Shown here: positions 52,751 to 62,339 of the stretch, piece by piece
Position numbering within the stretch: position 1 is the first letter of the stretch
How the letters are laid out: every line of letters starts with the position of its first letter
From: Lonepinella sp051851555
Lineage (GTDB): Bacteria; Pseudomonadota; Gammaproteobacteria; Enterobacterales; Pasteurellaceae
Reading direction: 5' to 3'
Assembly (NCBI RefSeq): GCF_051851555.1
Contig: NZ_JBPDVH010000005.1
Location: 72,874 to 136,873 of the forward strand
Length of the DNA: 64,000 bases
Made by a program: the position numbers and the translations under genes
Notes under the pieces: model-generated
Told to the model about the DNA's origin: nothing
Databases searched by the model: none
The model's input: only the letters and a program-made list of their open reading frames with translations

Positions 52751-52758
52751 TTATGTGT

Positions 52759-55128
52759 TTAATCTGCAGGTCTGGCATCCTCAACAGGCGCAGGGGTAAC
52801 ACGTGGCGGCAAGGTGTCTGGATCAGCAGTCGGTGCCGCAGGTTTTGGTGTAGGTTTCACCGAGGAGGCGCAGAAGTTTTGCCCTTTATCCGACCAAACA
52901 GGGATATTACGCACAGGGCTGTAACAGTTCCAACTGCCGTAACTGTTAATGCCGACCCATTGGATATCGTCGATTTTTTTCAGACTTAATGGCGTCACTT
53001 CGGCACGGCGTAAGTAGTTTTTATAAATCTCTAAGGCGCCGCTAGAGCCAGTTAAATGGGTTTCGCCATTGTCATCACGGCCGAGCCAAATAGTCGCCAC
53101 GTTTTCGCCGTCAATACCCACATACCACGTATCTCGAGCGTCATTGGTCGTCCCTGTTTTACCGGCCAAATGTAAATTGGCGAAATCATTTTGTAAACTA
53201 CGTGCCGTTCCTCGTTCAACCACTTGTTGCATTGCGTACAGGGTTTGCATGGCGCTTTGTTCTGGCACCACTTGCTCAGGTTCGGTTTGATGTTGATAAA
53301 TCACTTCACCTTGACGGTCGGTAATGGCGCTAATGGTGCTTAACGGAATTTTTCCGCCGTTATTGGCGATCACTTGATAAGACTTGGTGACGTCATAAGG
53401 CGAAATACTGTATGAACCTAATAACATGGCAGGCACTTTCGGAATGCTGACCTTATCCCAGCCCATGGCTTGTTGGGTTTCAATCACTTTGCTTAAACCG
53501 ACTTTCATGCCGATATTCACCGTTGGAATATTTAAAGAACGGGTTAACGCATCCACTAACATCACCGAGCCACTATATTTGCGGTCATAGTTTTTCGGCT
53601 GCCAAGGTTGGCTGCCTTTGATATGAATGGTGATAGGTTGGTTATTAATCGGGGTATTTAATCTGAACTTCTCGGGGTCAGAAAGTGCGGTTAAATAAAT
53701 CGAAGGTTTGACTAGCGAGCCAATTTGGCGTTTGGCCATAAAGGCACGGTTAAAGCCGGCGTATTCCGTTTGCAAACCGCCCACCACGGCACGAATTTCG
53801 CCTTGTTTATAGTCGGCAACCACCATGGCCGATTGTAAATTTGGATTTTTGGTTTGTAATTGTAATTTACGAGTGGCGTCAACCACCGCTTGCTCGGCGT
53901 AGGCTTGTTGTTTGATATCAAGGGTGGTGAAAATGCGGGCGCCCAATAAACTGGCGGATTTATTTTCCCCTAGATTTTGGCGTAATTCCGCTTGTAAGGT
54001 TTGGATAAAGGCCGGATAAGGGCGAGCAATGGATCCTTTTTCTTGCACTCCTAATGGCCGTTGGCTTAACAAATCAAACAATTCTTTGTCGATCATTTTA
54101 TGTTCTAACATTAAGCCTAACACTACATTTCGGCGTTCTTTGGCATAGGTTGGGTTGCGCCATGGGTTATACAAGGACGGGCCTTTTACCATACCCACTA
54201 ACAACGCAATTTGATCTAAACTGATTTCTCGCACAGGGTGACCAAAAAAGAAATGACTGGCTAACTCAAAACCATGAATTTGCGTATCGCCATTTTGCCC
54301 GAGGTAAATTTCATTCAAATAGGTTTCTAAAATCCGATTTTTGTCGTAACGTAAATCTAAAATAATCGCCATTAAGGCTTCGTTAATTTTACGGGTAATA
54401 GAACGTTCGTTACTGAGAAAGAGGTTTTTCACCAACTGTTGGGTTAAGGTGCTACCGCCTTGTACAGTTTGTCCCGCTTTGATATTGGTGATCATCGCAC
54501 GAGCGATACCAATTGGACTTACGCCTTGATGTTCGTAAAAACGACGATCTTCGGTTAAAATCAGGGTATCAATCAAAAAGCGCGGGTAATTTTGTAAAGG
54601 AATTGCCAAACGTTCTTCTTTATCCGATTGCAACATGGCGACTAATTTCGGCGCTAAACGAAATTCATCAATCGTTGTACGATTAATCAGATCCTCAATC
54701 ACGGTTAATTTTTCATCATTAAAACGTAAGCGGAAAACCCGTTGCGCCTCCATTTTATCAGGGAACGGAAAAGCTCGACGTAATAACACAATGGTATCAT
54801 TTTCAATTTTGAAATCCCCAGGGGCAGCCACAAAGGTGGTTTGGCGATAATCATTGTTGAGCAATAATTGCGTGACATCATTTAGGGTCAGGTTGTCTTG
54901 TAATCGTACACTTTCAATACGACTATATACTTCAGCCGGTAAACGCCAAATTTGGCCGTCCATTTTGGAGCGGATTTGCCAATCTAAATAGGCTCCATAG
55001 AACAGGACTAGCGCCCCTAAACTTAACGTCGCTTTGGCCAAAAATAAGGCGCATTTATGCCGTTGGCTAAAGGAACATGTTGCTGGCGTTGGTTCTGTCG
55101 CAGGTTTTTTTTCTTGTTCGGTTGACAT
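52759..55128 (-). CDS. mrcB: Penicillin-binding protein 1B, bifunctional glycosyltransferase/transpeptidase
   Basis: PBP1B polymerises glycan strands and crosslinks peptides. The 789-residue chain has a short cytoplasmic tail, one membrane helix (about 30-50), a UB2H-like region, a GT51 domain with catalytic Glu193 in TEDRRFYEH, and a transpeptidase domain with Ser471 in SLVKPS and KTGTTND near the end. A Pro/Ala-rich tail follows a cysteine pair. It converges on the adhesin gene. Confidence 0.95.
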   Translation of the reverse strand: MSTEQEKKPATEPTPATCSFSQRHKCALFLAKATLSLGALVLFYGAYLDWQIRSKMDGQIWRLPAEVYSRIESVRLQDNLTLNDVTQLLLNNDYRQTTFVAAPGDFKIENDTIVLLRRAFPFPDKMEAQRVFRLRFNDEKLTVIEDLINRTTIDEFRLAPKLVAMLQSDKEERLAIPLQNYPRFLIDTLILTEDRRFYEHQGVSPIGIARAMITNIKAGQTVQGGSTLTQQLVKNLFLSNERSITRKINEALMAIILDLRYDKNRILETYLNEIYLGQNGDTQIHGFELASHFFFGHPVREISLDQIALLVGMVKGPSLYNPWRNPTYAKERRNVVLGLMLEHKMIDKELFDLLSQRPLGVQEKGSIARPYPAFIQTLQAELRQNLGENKSASLLGARIFTTLDIKQQAYAEQAVVDATRKLQLQTKNPNLQSAMVVADYKQGEIRAVVGGLQTEYAGFNRAFMAKRQIGSLVKPSIYLTALSDPEKFRLNTPINNQPITIHIKGSQPWQPKNYDRKYSGSVMLVDALTRSLNIPTVNIGMKVGLSKVIETQQAMGWDKVSIPKVPAMLLGSYSISPYDVTKSYQVIANNGGKIPLSTISAITDRQGEVIYQHQTEPEQVVPEQSAMQTLYAMQQVVERGTARSLQNDFANLHLAGKTGTTNDARDTWYVGIDGENVATIWLGRDDNGETHLTGSSGALEIYKNYLRRAEVTPLSLKKIDDIQWVGINSYGSWNCYSPVRNIPVWSDKGQNFCASSVKPTPKPAAPTADPDTLPPRVTPAPVEDARPAD

Positions 55129-55189
55129 TATTTACCTAATAAATCCTAAACTTATTTTGTCAATAAACGCATTTTAACATTTATTTGTT

Positions 55190-55975
55190 TTAATTGTGTT
55201 CTTTTTTAAGTAACGATAATAAAAACAGAAAACTGGAGGCAATCACGACAGACGGCCCTGATGCCGTGTTATATAATGCAGAAAGGGTTAACCCCAAACT
55301 GACGGCTAGCATACTGATGACCGCTGCAATGATCGCCATGCTTTCTGGGGTACGAGCAAAACGTCTGGCGGTGGCGGCGGGAATAATCAATAATGATGTA
55401 ATAATCAATGCACCAACAAAGGTCATGCTTAACGCAATAGTTATTGCGGTTAAAATCATTAAAATAAACCGCATTTTTTTCACATTAACCCCTTCAACCT
55501 GAGCCAGTTCGGGGCTAACGGTGATTGAAATCAGTGGTCGCCAGAAATAGAGTAACAGGCTCAATACCACCAAAACTCCCACACCGATATAAATCAGATC
55601 GTCAAGGTTGACCGCCAGTAAATCACCAAATAAATACCCCATTAAATCTACACGCACATTTTGCAGTAATTGCACGGTAATCACACCGAGAGAAAGACAA
55701 CTATGTGCAATAATACCGAGCAACGTATCCACCGAAAATTGGGTGTTATGTTCTAACCAAACCATGGCAATGGCCAAAATTAGCGTCAGAATTAAGATAG
55801 CAATGTAAGGGTTTATTTGGAAGAAAATCCCTAATGCCACACCGAGCAGGGCAGAATGCGCAAGGGTATCACCAAAATAGGCCATTTTCCGCCACACCAC
55901 AAATGCGCCTAAAGGTGCAGTGATAAATGACAACAAAATACCCGCTAGCCAAGCGGGGAAAATAATTTCAAACAT
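55190..55975 (-). CDS. znuB: Zinc ABC transporter permease ZnuB
   Basis: ZnuB is the inner-membrane permease of the high-affinity zinc uptake system. The 261-residue chain of the ABC-3 family has about eight membrane segments, with FITAPLGAFVVWRKMAYFGDTLAHSALLGVALG near 18-50 as the family signature. It starts 8 bases after znuC. No znuA (binding protein) is in the window, consistent with a separate locus. Confidence 0.93.
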   Translation of the reverse strand: MFEIIFPAWLAGILLSFITAPLGAFVVWRKMAYFGDTLAHSALLGVALGIFFQINPYIAILILTLILAIAMVWLEHNTQFSVDTLLGIIAHSCLSLGVITVQLLQNVRVDLMGYLFGDLLAVNLDDLIYIGVGVLVVLSLLLYFWRPLISITVSPELAQVEGVNVKKMRFILMILTAITIALSMTFVGALIITSLLIIPAATARRFARTPESMAIIAAVISMLAVSLGLTLSALYNTASGPSVVIASSFLFLLSLLKKEHN

Positions 55976-55983
55976 AGCTTTCC

Positions 55984-56778
55984 TTAATTTTTATGTTCCG
56001 CACAAGCCTGATCGTCCTGACAACAAACATCACCGTGAATATTGTGTTGGTGATTATGATGATGCGTATAAACGGCAATATTTTTGGCAAATTGATCACC
56101 AAAAAAATGAATAAATTTGGGATCGTTAGACACCACTTCAGGCGTACCCGCACAACAAATATGATGATTAACGCATAACACTTCATTGGTATCCGCCATT
56201 ACAATATGCAAATCATGAGAAACCATGAGAATAGCACAATTTAATTTTTCACGAGTTTGTTTAATCAACTGATACAGTTCGACTTGGCCGTTAATATCAA
56301 CCCCCTGAGTCGGTTCATCTAGCACTAACAAATTGGGTTTATTCAGAATCGCACGAGCAATCAACACACGCTGCATTTCACCGCCAGACAGCTTTTGCAT
56401 ACTATTTTTAATTAAATGCGAAATGGACAGCAAGGCCAAGGCTTGTTGTACTTCATGCTTGCTGATACCTTTTTTTAAGGACAAGAATTTTTCTACCGTC
56501 ATGGGCAAGCTCGGATCCAAATGGATTTTTTGTGGCACATAGCCAATACGTAAACTCTTGCTATACACCACATTACCACTGGTCGGCGTTAATAATTTCA
56601 GTAACACCTTTAATAACGTGGATTTTCCCCCACCGTTTGGCCCGACAATCGTGATCACCGAATTGGGGTAAATCTGTAAATTAATGTTTTGCAACGCCAC
56701 TTTTTGGTTGAACATCACATTAATGTTGTTTAAGGCGACCAACGGCCGTTGGGGGATATTAATTGATTTTATTTGCAT
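55984..56778 (-). CDS. znuC: Zinc ABC transporter ATP-binding protein ZnuC
   Basis: ZnuC powers zinc import. The 264-residue ATPase has Walker A GPNGGGKST, signature LSGGEMQR and Walker B LLVLDEPTQGVD. The C-terminus is rich in His and Cys (HTHHHNHQHNIHG, then CCQDDQAC), a probable zinc-sensing or buffering tail. It follows the ElyC-like gene with a one-base gap, so the three genes form an operon. Confidence 0.94.
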   Translation of the reverse strand: MQIKSINIPQRPLVALNNINVMFNQKVALQNINLQIYPNSVITIVGPNGGGKSTLLKVLLKLLTPTSGNVVYSKSLRIGYVPQKIHLDPSLPMTVEKFLSLKKGISKHEVQQALALLSISHLIKNSMQKLSGGEMQRVLIARAILNKPNLLVLDEPTQGVDINGQVELYQLIKQTREKLNCAILMVSHDLHIVMADTNEVLCVNHHICCAGTPEVVSNDPKFIHFFGDQFAKNIAVYTHHHNHQHNIHGDVCCQDDQACAEHKN

Positions 56779-56779
56779 A

Positions 56780-57526
56780 TTACAATCTCGCTTTCCAATA
56801 GCCTAACCATTCTTTTAATAATTGCATATTGGCATTGATCGCCCCCGCTTGTGGGATAAAGTGCATATAATTGACTTCATAGCTGTCTGGCGTAATACCA
56901 TTGCCAACGCTAGCCGGTAACACGGTAAACCCTGCTTTTTCAAATAATAATTTAGCACGTTGCATATGCCATTGATTAGTGACTAAAATAATTTTAGATA
57001 TATGTTCCCGTTCCAGTATTTCACGGCTATATTGAGCATTTTCAATGGTATTTAATGCCCGTTCTTCTAACCATTTAGGCTGCACGCCAAAAAAGGTAAA
57101 AAACTCTTGTGCCATCACTTTGGCCTCTGAATTACCATTTGGACTGGCGCCAGTGACTAAAATCGGAAGTTCGGTTTCTTTGTGTAAATAGGTGGCATAT
57201 CGCATCCGTTCCAACACAAGCCCCGGTACGGTTAAACTATTATACAATTCCTTGCTATCACGCAACCCTCCGCCTAACACCACAATGGCTTGGGCTTGGC
57301 GATAATTCTCAATGCTGAGATTATCTTCCACCACTAAGCTGTCGCTGAGTTTTTGTGCGGTATAGGTTAAGCTAACCGTATAAAGTATCCCAATGGCGAA
57401 AAATGCACTGAAAAACGCCATTTTTTTACAATGGCATAACCAGCAAACACAGGCCAACAAGGCGAGCAAAATCACATTGGCAGGGGGGAGCATTATCGCA
57501 CTAATCAATTTGGTGAGTTCAAACAT
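56780..57526 (-). CDS. ElyC/SanA/YdcF (DUF218) family envelope protein
   Basis: This 248-residue protein has two N-terminal membrane segments (about 5-45), then a periplasmic DUF218 domain with AQAIVVLGGG, VTGASPNGN and VTNQWHMQRAKLLFEKAGF. ElyC in E. coli affects peptidoglycan and lipid-carrier balance at low temperature; this is the closest layout I recognise. The start at 57526 follows TTGGAAAT; the frame is open to 57616. It heads the znuCB operon, an unusual pairing. Confidence 0.82.
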   Translation of the reverse strand: MFELTKLISAIMLPPANVILLALLACVCWLCHCKKMAFFSAFFAIGILYTVSLTYTAQKLSDSLVVEDNLSIENYRQAQAIVVLGGGLRDSKELYNSLTVPGLVLERMRYATYLHKETELPILVTGASPNGNSEAKVMAQEFFTFFGVQPKWLEERALNTIENAQYSREILEREHISKIILVTNQWHMQRAKLLFEKAGFTVLPASVGNGITPDSYEVNYMHFIPQAGAINANMQLLKEWLGYWKARL

Positions 57527-57715
57527 AATCAATTTCCAATTAAAACTGCGGTTATTATTCCTGAAAATTCGCCTAAACTCAATCATTAAAACGTGCTCTT
57601 TTTTTGTACTCGTCATTGGAGATCCTTATAAAAGTAGGGATTAATACCTAGACTGAGATAGATGCTTGGGTGATATTATTTTATTTATCCAGTTCCCCTC
57701 AATTTACAAAAGCTG

Positions 57716-57721
57716 TATAAT
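57716..57721 (+). promoter_or_regulatory. -10 element of xthA
   Basis: A perfect TATAAT lies 29 bases before the xthA ATG. Confidence 0.5.
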
Positions 57722-57750
57722 AAACCATTCTTTTATCACGAGAACCATTT

Positions 57751-58554
57751 ATGAAATTTATCTCTTTTAATATCAATGGATTACGAGCAAGACCACATCA
57801 GCTAGAAGCGATTATTGAAAAACATCAGCCTGATGTGTTGGGCTTGCAAGAAATTAAAGTGGCAGATGAACAATTTCCCTATGAACTGGTGGAACATTTG
57901 GGCTACCATGTTTTTCATCATGGGCAAAAAGGGCATTATGGCGTGGCGTTGTTGTGTAAGCAGCAACCTGTGGCGGTACGAAAAGGGTTTCCCACGGATG
58001 ATCCTGACGCTCAAAAACGCATTATTATGGCAGATTTAGACACGCCCTTTGGTTTATTAACGGTGATTAATGGTTATTTTCCGCAAGGGGAGTGCCGTGA
58101 TCATGAAACCAAATTCCCTGCCAAACAAAAATTCTATGCGGATTTGCAACATTATGTGGAAAATCAGCATAATAAAGCCAATCCGATTGTGATTATGGGT
58201 GATATGAATATTAGCCCGACGGATTTGGATATTGGTATTGGGGAAGAAAATCGTAAACGTTGGTTGCGTACGGGCAAATGTTCGTTTTTGCCTGAAGAAA
58301 GAAAATGGTATCAACGTCTGTATGATTACGGTTTGCGAGATACGTTCCGTCAATTAAATCCGACAGTGAACGATCAATTTTCGTGGTTTGATTATCGCTC
58401 CAAAGGTTTTGATGAGAACCGTGGCTTGCGGATCGATCATATTTTAGCGAATCAAGCCTTGGCGGAAAAATGTGTCAACGTGGGGATTGATTGGGACATT
58501 CGGGGTATGGAAAAACCCTCCGATCATGCACCGATTTGGGCGGAATTTAACTAA
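57751..58554 (+). CDS. xthA: Exonuclease III
   Basis: XthA is the main AP endonuclease and 3' repair exonuclease. The 267-residue protein has FNINGLRARPHQL near 6-18, LQEIKV (metal-binding Glu), GDMNISPTDLDIG and the closing SDHAPIWAEF with the catalytic Asp-His. Its stop overlaps the next ATG by one base (TAATG). Confidence 0.96.
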   Translation: MKFISFNINGLRARPHQLEAIIEKHQPDVLGLQEIKVADEQFPYELVEHLGYHVFHHGQKGHYGVALLCKQQPVAVRKGFPTDDPDAQKRIIMADLDTPFGLLTVINGYFPQGECRDHETKFPAKQKFYADLQHYVENQHNKANPIVIMGDMNISPTDLDIGIGEENRKRWLRTGKCSFLPEERKWYQRLYDYGLRDTFRQLNPTVNDQFSWFDYRSKGFDENRGLRIDHILANQALAEKCVNVGIDWDIRGMEKPSDHAPIWAEFN

Positions 58555-59345
58555 TGTCAGAAATACATTTTCATCAGGATATTGATGATCAGCGTTGGCA
58601 GAATTATCGCACTTGGTTTGGTGAGCATGTAGCTGTGGTGTCAGTGAACACCGCCGTGTTGGCCTCTTTTTCAGAGGCTCGCCCGATAAATATTGCACAA
58701 ATTAGCCGACATTATGAAAGCGATCAGAATGGTTTGCCAAGTGAACCTCATTATCATGATATGTTTCGCCAGATTCTGCATACAATTACGCAACTTTGTG
58801 CATTGCCCGATGTGTTTTATGCGGGGCATATTTTGTCCAACGGTAAAGCGCAGCAATTTTTCTATTTTAATGATGAAATTAGCTTGTTGGAAACATTAGG
58901 GCAACTCACTTATGATGCCCTTGATATTCAGCAAGATCCTCAGTGGGATACTTATTTTGAATTTTTATTGCCGTCATCATTGGAAAGTAAAATGATGTTG
59001 ACGGAAGAAATGTTAGATACGCTCAGTGAAAGTGGGGCGGATTTGTCTGAACCGCAACCCATTGAACATAATTTTCATTTTGATGATAAAGGGGATATCG
59101 AACTTTTTATTGAAAAATGTCATTTGGCCAATATTCCTTTTGAGCGGATTAAATATACAGAACATAAAATTAAAATAGAGGGTGATTATAAAGCCTACTT
59201 GGTTAAAGTGGAGCAAGAATTGAGCTTGGATACGCAAGATATTTTTAATCAAGTGGAGCAGTTTGAAATGATTGCTGAGGCATTGTCTATACGTTATATT
59301 GGGTGGGAATATAGCCAATTAGACCAACAAGGCTATTTAAATTAA
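58554..59345 (+). CDS. TIGR01619-type protein: DUF695 domain fused to a RraB-like domain
   Basis: This 263-residue protein has an N-terminal DUF695-like domain (about 1-130), while the C-terminal 130 residues resemble RraB, an inhibitor of RNase E, in fold pattern (MLTEEMLDTLSESGADLSEP and HFDDKGDIELFIEKC). A homologue follows xthA in Haemophilus. Whether it regulates RNase E here is unknown. Translation is coupled to xthA through the TAATG overlap. Confidence 0.8.
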   Translation: MSEIHFHQDIDDQRWQNYRTWFGEHVAVVSVNTAVLASFSEARPINIAQISRHYESDQNGLPSEPHYHDMFRQILHTITQLCALPDVFYAGHILSNGKAQQFFYFNDEISLLETLGQLTYDALDIQQDPQWDTYFEFLLPSSLESKMMLTEEMLDTLSESGADLSEPQPIEHNFHFDDKGDIELFIEKCHLANIPFERIKYTEHKIKIEGDYKAYLVKVEQELSLDTQDIFNQVEQFEMIAEALSIRYIGWEYSQLDQQGYLN

Positions 59346-59368
59346 TTTAGGCCTAATCAGGCCTAAAT
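59345..59368. terminator. Hairpin between the TIGR01619 gene and sixA
   Basis: ATTTAGGCCT (59345-59354) pairs perfectly with AGGCCTAAAT (59359-59368); there is no clear T run, so termination is likely but not certain. Confidence 0.6.
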
Positions 59369-59401
59369 CACAATAAATTGACGTAACACACACCGCACTT
59401 T

Positions 59402-59872
59402 TTAAGGCAATTTAGCTTGAATTAATTTGCCATGTTCCCCATCCCAATCAATTTCTGCAATGGTTGCAGGCAAAAAAGACACGTTATTTTTACCACATAA
59501 TTCCGCTACAATTTCACCCACTAAAGGTAAATGGGAGACAATCAAAACTTGTTGAATCTCCTCATCGAACAGTGCAGACAGATAATCCACTACCACTTCC
59601 GCCTTACCATAAGGGGTAATAGCGTCCCATATTTCGGTGTGTTCAGACAGGACATTATCGAAATTTCGGTTTATACAATCAAAAGTTTGCTTGGTTCGAG
59701 CATAAGGGCTGACCAACACTTTATCAAAGTGCGTTGCGTTTTCTTGCAGTTTTTCTTTTAGCCAAGTGCCTTGACGTAATACACTTTGTTCCCCAAACTC
59801 AGTCAGAGTCCGTTCTTTATCAACTTTCGCAAACATCTCCGCTTCACCGTGGCGCATAATAAAAATTTTCAT
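59402..59872 (-). CDS. sixA: Phosphohistidine phosphatase SixA
   Basis: SixA removes phosphate from histidine of phosphotransfer proteins, such as ArcB or the NPr branch in E. coli. The 156-residue protein is a histidine phosphatase with RHGEAE at 7-12 (catalytic His8), VSPYARTKQTF near 56-66 and SHLPLVGE near 113-120. The start at 59872 follows AAGGAAC; the frame is open upstream. Confidence 0.92.
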   Translation of the reverse strand: MKIFIMRHGEAEMFAKVDKERTLTEFGEQSVLRQGTWLKEKLQENATHFDKVLVSPYARTKQTFDCINRNFDNVLSEHTEIWDAITPYGKAEVVVDYLSALFDEEIQQVLIVSHLPLVGEIVAELCGKNNVSFLPATIAEIDWDGEHGKLIQAKLP

Positions 59873-59983
59873 CTGACGTTCCTTATACAATACACAATTT
59901 TTTAACAAAATATAATCGTAAATTTATGTCAATGTCAATGGGAAATTTTTGTTTAATGTCTCGCTTTTTGTGGGGTTTCAGCG

Positions 59984-59989
59984 TATAAT
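59984..59989 (+). promoter_or_regulatory. -10 element of pykA
   Basis: A perfect TATAAT lies 100 bases before pykA, leaving a leader of about 95 nt. Confidence 0.5.
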
Positions 59990-60089
59990 GTGCGCCAGTT
60001 TTTATCGTTGTAAAGGGATTCTGGTCAATTTTATGACGATATGTGTAATATTATCATGTTAAATCATAAAATTAGTGACGGAGAAAGCA

Positions 60090-61529
60090 ATGTCTATAAA
60101 ACTCAGAAGAACCAAAATCGTATGTACAATGGGACCTTCGACGGATCAAGGCGATAATTTAGAAAAAATTATTAAAGCAGGTGCCAATGTGGTTCGTATG
60201 AACTTCTCTCATGGTACACCTGATGACCATATTGGACGTGCTGCTAGAGTGCGTGAAATTGCCAAAAGACTCGGCAAAGATGTGGCTATTTTAGGGGACT
60301 TACAAGGTCCAAAAATTCGTGTATCTACTTTTAAAGACGGTAAAATCTTCTTAAATGTGGGTGATAAATTTGTGTTAGATGCCAACTTACCAAAAGGTGA
60401 GGGCGATCAAAATTCTGTGGGATTAGATTATAAAACCTTACCAAGAGATGTGGTGTCTGGTGATGTATTATTATTAGATGATGGTCGTGTTCAATTAAAA
60501 GTGTTATCTACCGAGGGAGCTAAAGTGTTCACCGAAGTCACCGTAGGCGGCCCACTTTCCAATAATAAAGGGATTAACAAATTAGGCGGCGGCTTATCTG
60601 CTGACGCATTGACTGAAAAAGATAAAGCTGACATTATCACCGCAGCACGCATTGGGGTAGATTATTTAGCCGTTTCTTTCCCTCGTTCAAGTGCCGACTT
60701 AAATTATGCTCGTCGTTTAGCCAGAGAAGCGGGATTAGATGCGAAAATTGTCGCCAAAGTAGAGCGTGCAGAAACTGTTGTAGATGAAGCCGCAATGGAC
60801 GACATTATTTTAGCCTCTGATGTGATCATGGTAGCTCGTGGTGACTTAGGGGTTGAAATTGGCGACCCTGAATTAGTGGGTGTACAGAAAAAATTAATTC
60901 GTCGTTCACGTCGTTTAAACCGTGTGGTGATTACGGCGACTCAAATGATGGAATCTATGATCAGCAATCCAATGCCAACCCGTGCGGAAGTAATGGATGT
61001 AGCGAATGCGGTATTAGATGGAACAGATGCAGTGATGCTTTCTGCTGAAACAGCGGCAGGTCAATACCCTGCAGAAACCGTGGCGACCATGGCAAAAGTC
61101 TGTTTAGGTGCAGAAAAAATGCCAAGCATTAACGTTTCACGTCACCGTATGGATGTACAATTTGAAACCATCGGTGAATCAGTGGCATTCTCTGCGATGT
61201 ATGCAGCGAACCATATGAAAGGCGTTGCTGCGATCATCACGATGACTAGCACAGGGCATACTGCCAAATTGATGTCACGTATCAGTTCAGGCTTACCGAT
61301 TTTTGCCTTATCTCGTCATCAATCCACATTAAATCTTTGTTCATTATATCGTGGTGTAACACCGGTTTATTGTGAGACAGAATCTCGCACTGCCGAGGGC
61401 GCAAAACAAGCGGTCAAATTATTAAAAGATAAAGGTTATTTAACTTCTGGCGATCTTGTTTTATTAACCCATGGCGACCCATTGGGCAAAGGTGATACCA
61501 ATACTTGCCGTACGTTAATCGTTGAATAA
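60090..61529 (+). CDS. pykA: Pyruvate kinase II (PykA type)
   Basis: The enzyme converts phosphoenolpyruvate and ADP to pyruvate and ATP. The 479-residue length and start RRTKIVCTMGPSTD match PykA rather than PykF. The active-site signature MVARGDLGVEIG lies near 248-259, followed by TATQMMESMI and DGTDAVMLSAETA. The ATG at 60090 follows GGAG; a GTG five codons upstream is less likely. Confidence 0.95.
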   Translation: MSIKLRRTKIVCTMGPSTDQGDNLEKIIKAGANVVRMNFSHGTPDDHIGRAARVREIAKRLGKDVAILGDLQGPKIRVSTFKDGKIFLNVGDKFVLDANLPKGEGDQNSVGLDYKTLPRDVVSGDVLLLDDGRVQLKVLSTEGAKVFTEVTVGGPLSNNKGINKLGGGLSADALTEKDKADIITAARIGVDYLAVSFPRSSADLNYARRLAREAGLDAKIVAKVERAETVVDEAAMDDIILASDVIMVARGDLGVEIGDPELVGVQKKLIRRSRRLNRVVITATQMMESMISNPMPTRAEVMDVANAVLDGTDAVMLSAETAAGQYPAETVATMAKVCLGAEKMPSINVSRHRMDVQFETIGESVAFSAMYAANHMKGVAAIITMTSTGHTAKLMSRISSGLPIFALSRHQSTLNLCSLYRGVTPVYCETESRTAEGAKQAVKLLKDKGYLTSGDLVLLTHGDPLGKGDTNTCRTLIVE

Positions 61530-61550
61530 GCAAGTGTGTTCATGATGATC

Positions 61551-61578
61551 AAACGGTGGTGTCGAGCCACCGTTTTTT
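61551..61578 (+). terminator. Terminator of pykA
   Basis: AACGGTGG pairs with CCACCGTT around TGTCGAG, followed by Ts. Confidence 0.88.
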
Positions 61579-61605
61579 ATTTGGCTATTTAACCGCTATT
61601 TATGA

Positions 61606-61654
61606 TATAATACGAAGATATATTATTGGGTGCAATTCTTGAGTCAGAATCACC
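61606..61654 (+). promoter_or_regulatory. -10 element and leader hairpin of sspAB
   Basis: TATAAT lies at 61606-61611. The leader then forms GGTG/CACC with inner ATTCT/AGAAT (61629-61654). Confidence 0.5.
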
Positions 61655-61700
61655 TCATTTTCACCATTTAAACATTCTATTTTAGTCGTTGGAGGACTAA

Positions 61701-62339
61701 ATGACTAGTGCAGTAAATAAACGTTCAATAATGACCCTTTTTTATGATAAATCTGATATTTATTGTCATCAGGTTCGCATTGTATTGGCGGAAAAAGGTG
61801 TCGCTTATGAAGCTGAAGTGACTGAAGCGCAAAGTTTATCAGAAGACTTAATTGAGTTAAATCCTTATGGCACACTGCCGACATTAGTGGATCGTGATCT
61901 TGTGTTGTTCAATTCTCGCATCATCATGGAATATTTAGACGAACGTTTTCCACATCCTCCTTTAATGCCGGTTTATCCTGTTGCCAGAGGCAAAACTCGT
62001 CTATTAATGCAGCGCATTGAACAAGATTGGTATCCAACCCTAGCCAAAGCTGAAAATGGCACGGAACAAGAACGAACCACTGCACTTGAGCAGCTCAGAG
62101 AAGAATTATTATCTGTATCATCTATTTTTGAACAAACGCCTTTCTTCATGAGTGAAGAGTTTAGTTTAGTAGATTGTTATCTTGCCCCGTTATTATGGCG
62201 AATGCAAGAGGCTGGCGTTGAATTTACAGGTACGGGCAGTAAAGCATTAAAAGCCTATATGAATCGAGTCTTTGAACGTGATTCGTTCCAACAATCTGTT
62301 GGCAATGCAGCCCCTAAAAATTTAATGGATGATAAATAA
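61701..62339 (+). CDS. sspA: Stringent starvation protein A
   Basis: SspA is a GST-fold protein that binds RNA polymerase and alters promoter use in starvation and acid stress. The 212-residue chain has the GST N-domain (LFYDKSDIYCHQVRIVLAEKGVAYE near 13-37) and the conserved surface run HPPLMPVYPVARGKTRL near 88-104. It overlaps sspB by one base. Confidence 0.95.
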   Translation: MTSAVNKRSIMTLFYDKSDIYCHQVRIVLAEKGVAYEAEVTEAQSLSEDLIELNPYGTLPTLVDRDLVLFNSRIIMEYLDERFPHPPLMPVYPVARGKTRLLMQRIEQDWYPTLAKAENGTEQERTTALEQLREELLSVSSIFEQTPFFMSEEFSLVDCYLAPLLWRMQEAGVEFTGTGSKALKAYMNRVFERDSFQQSVGNAAPKNLMDDK

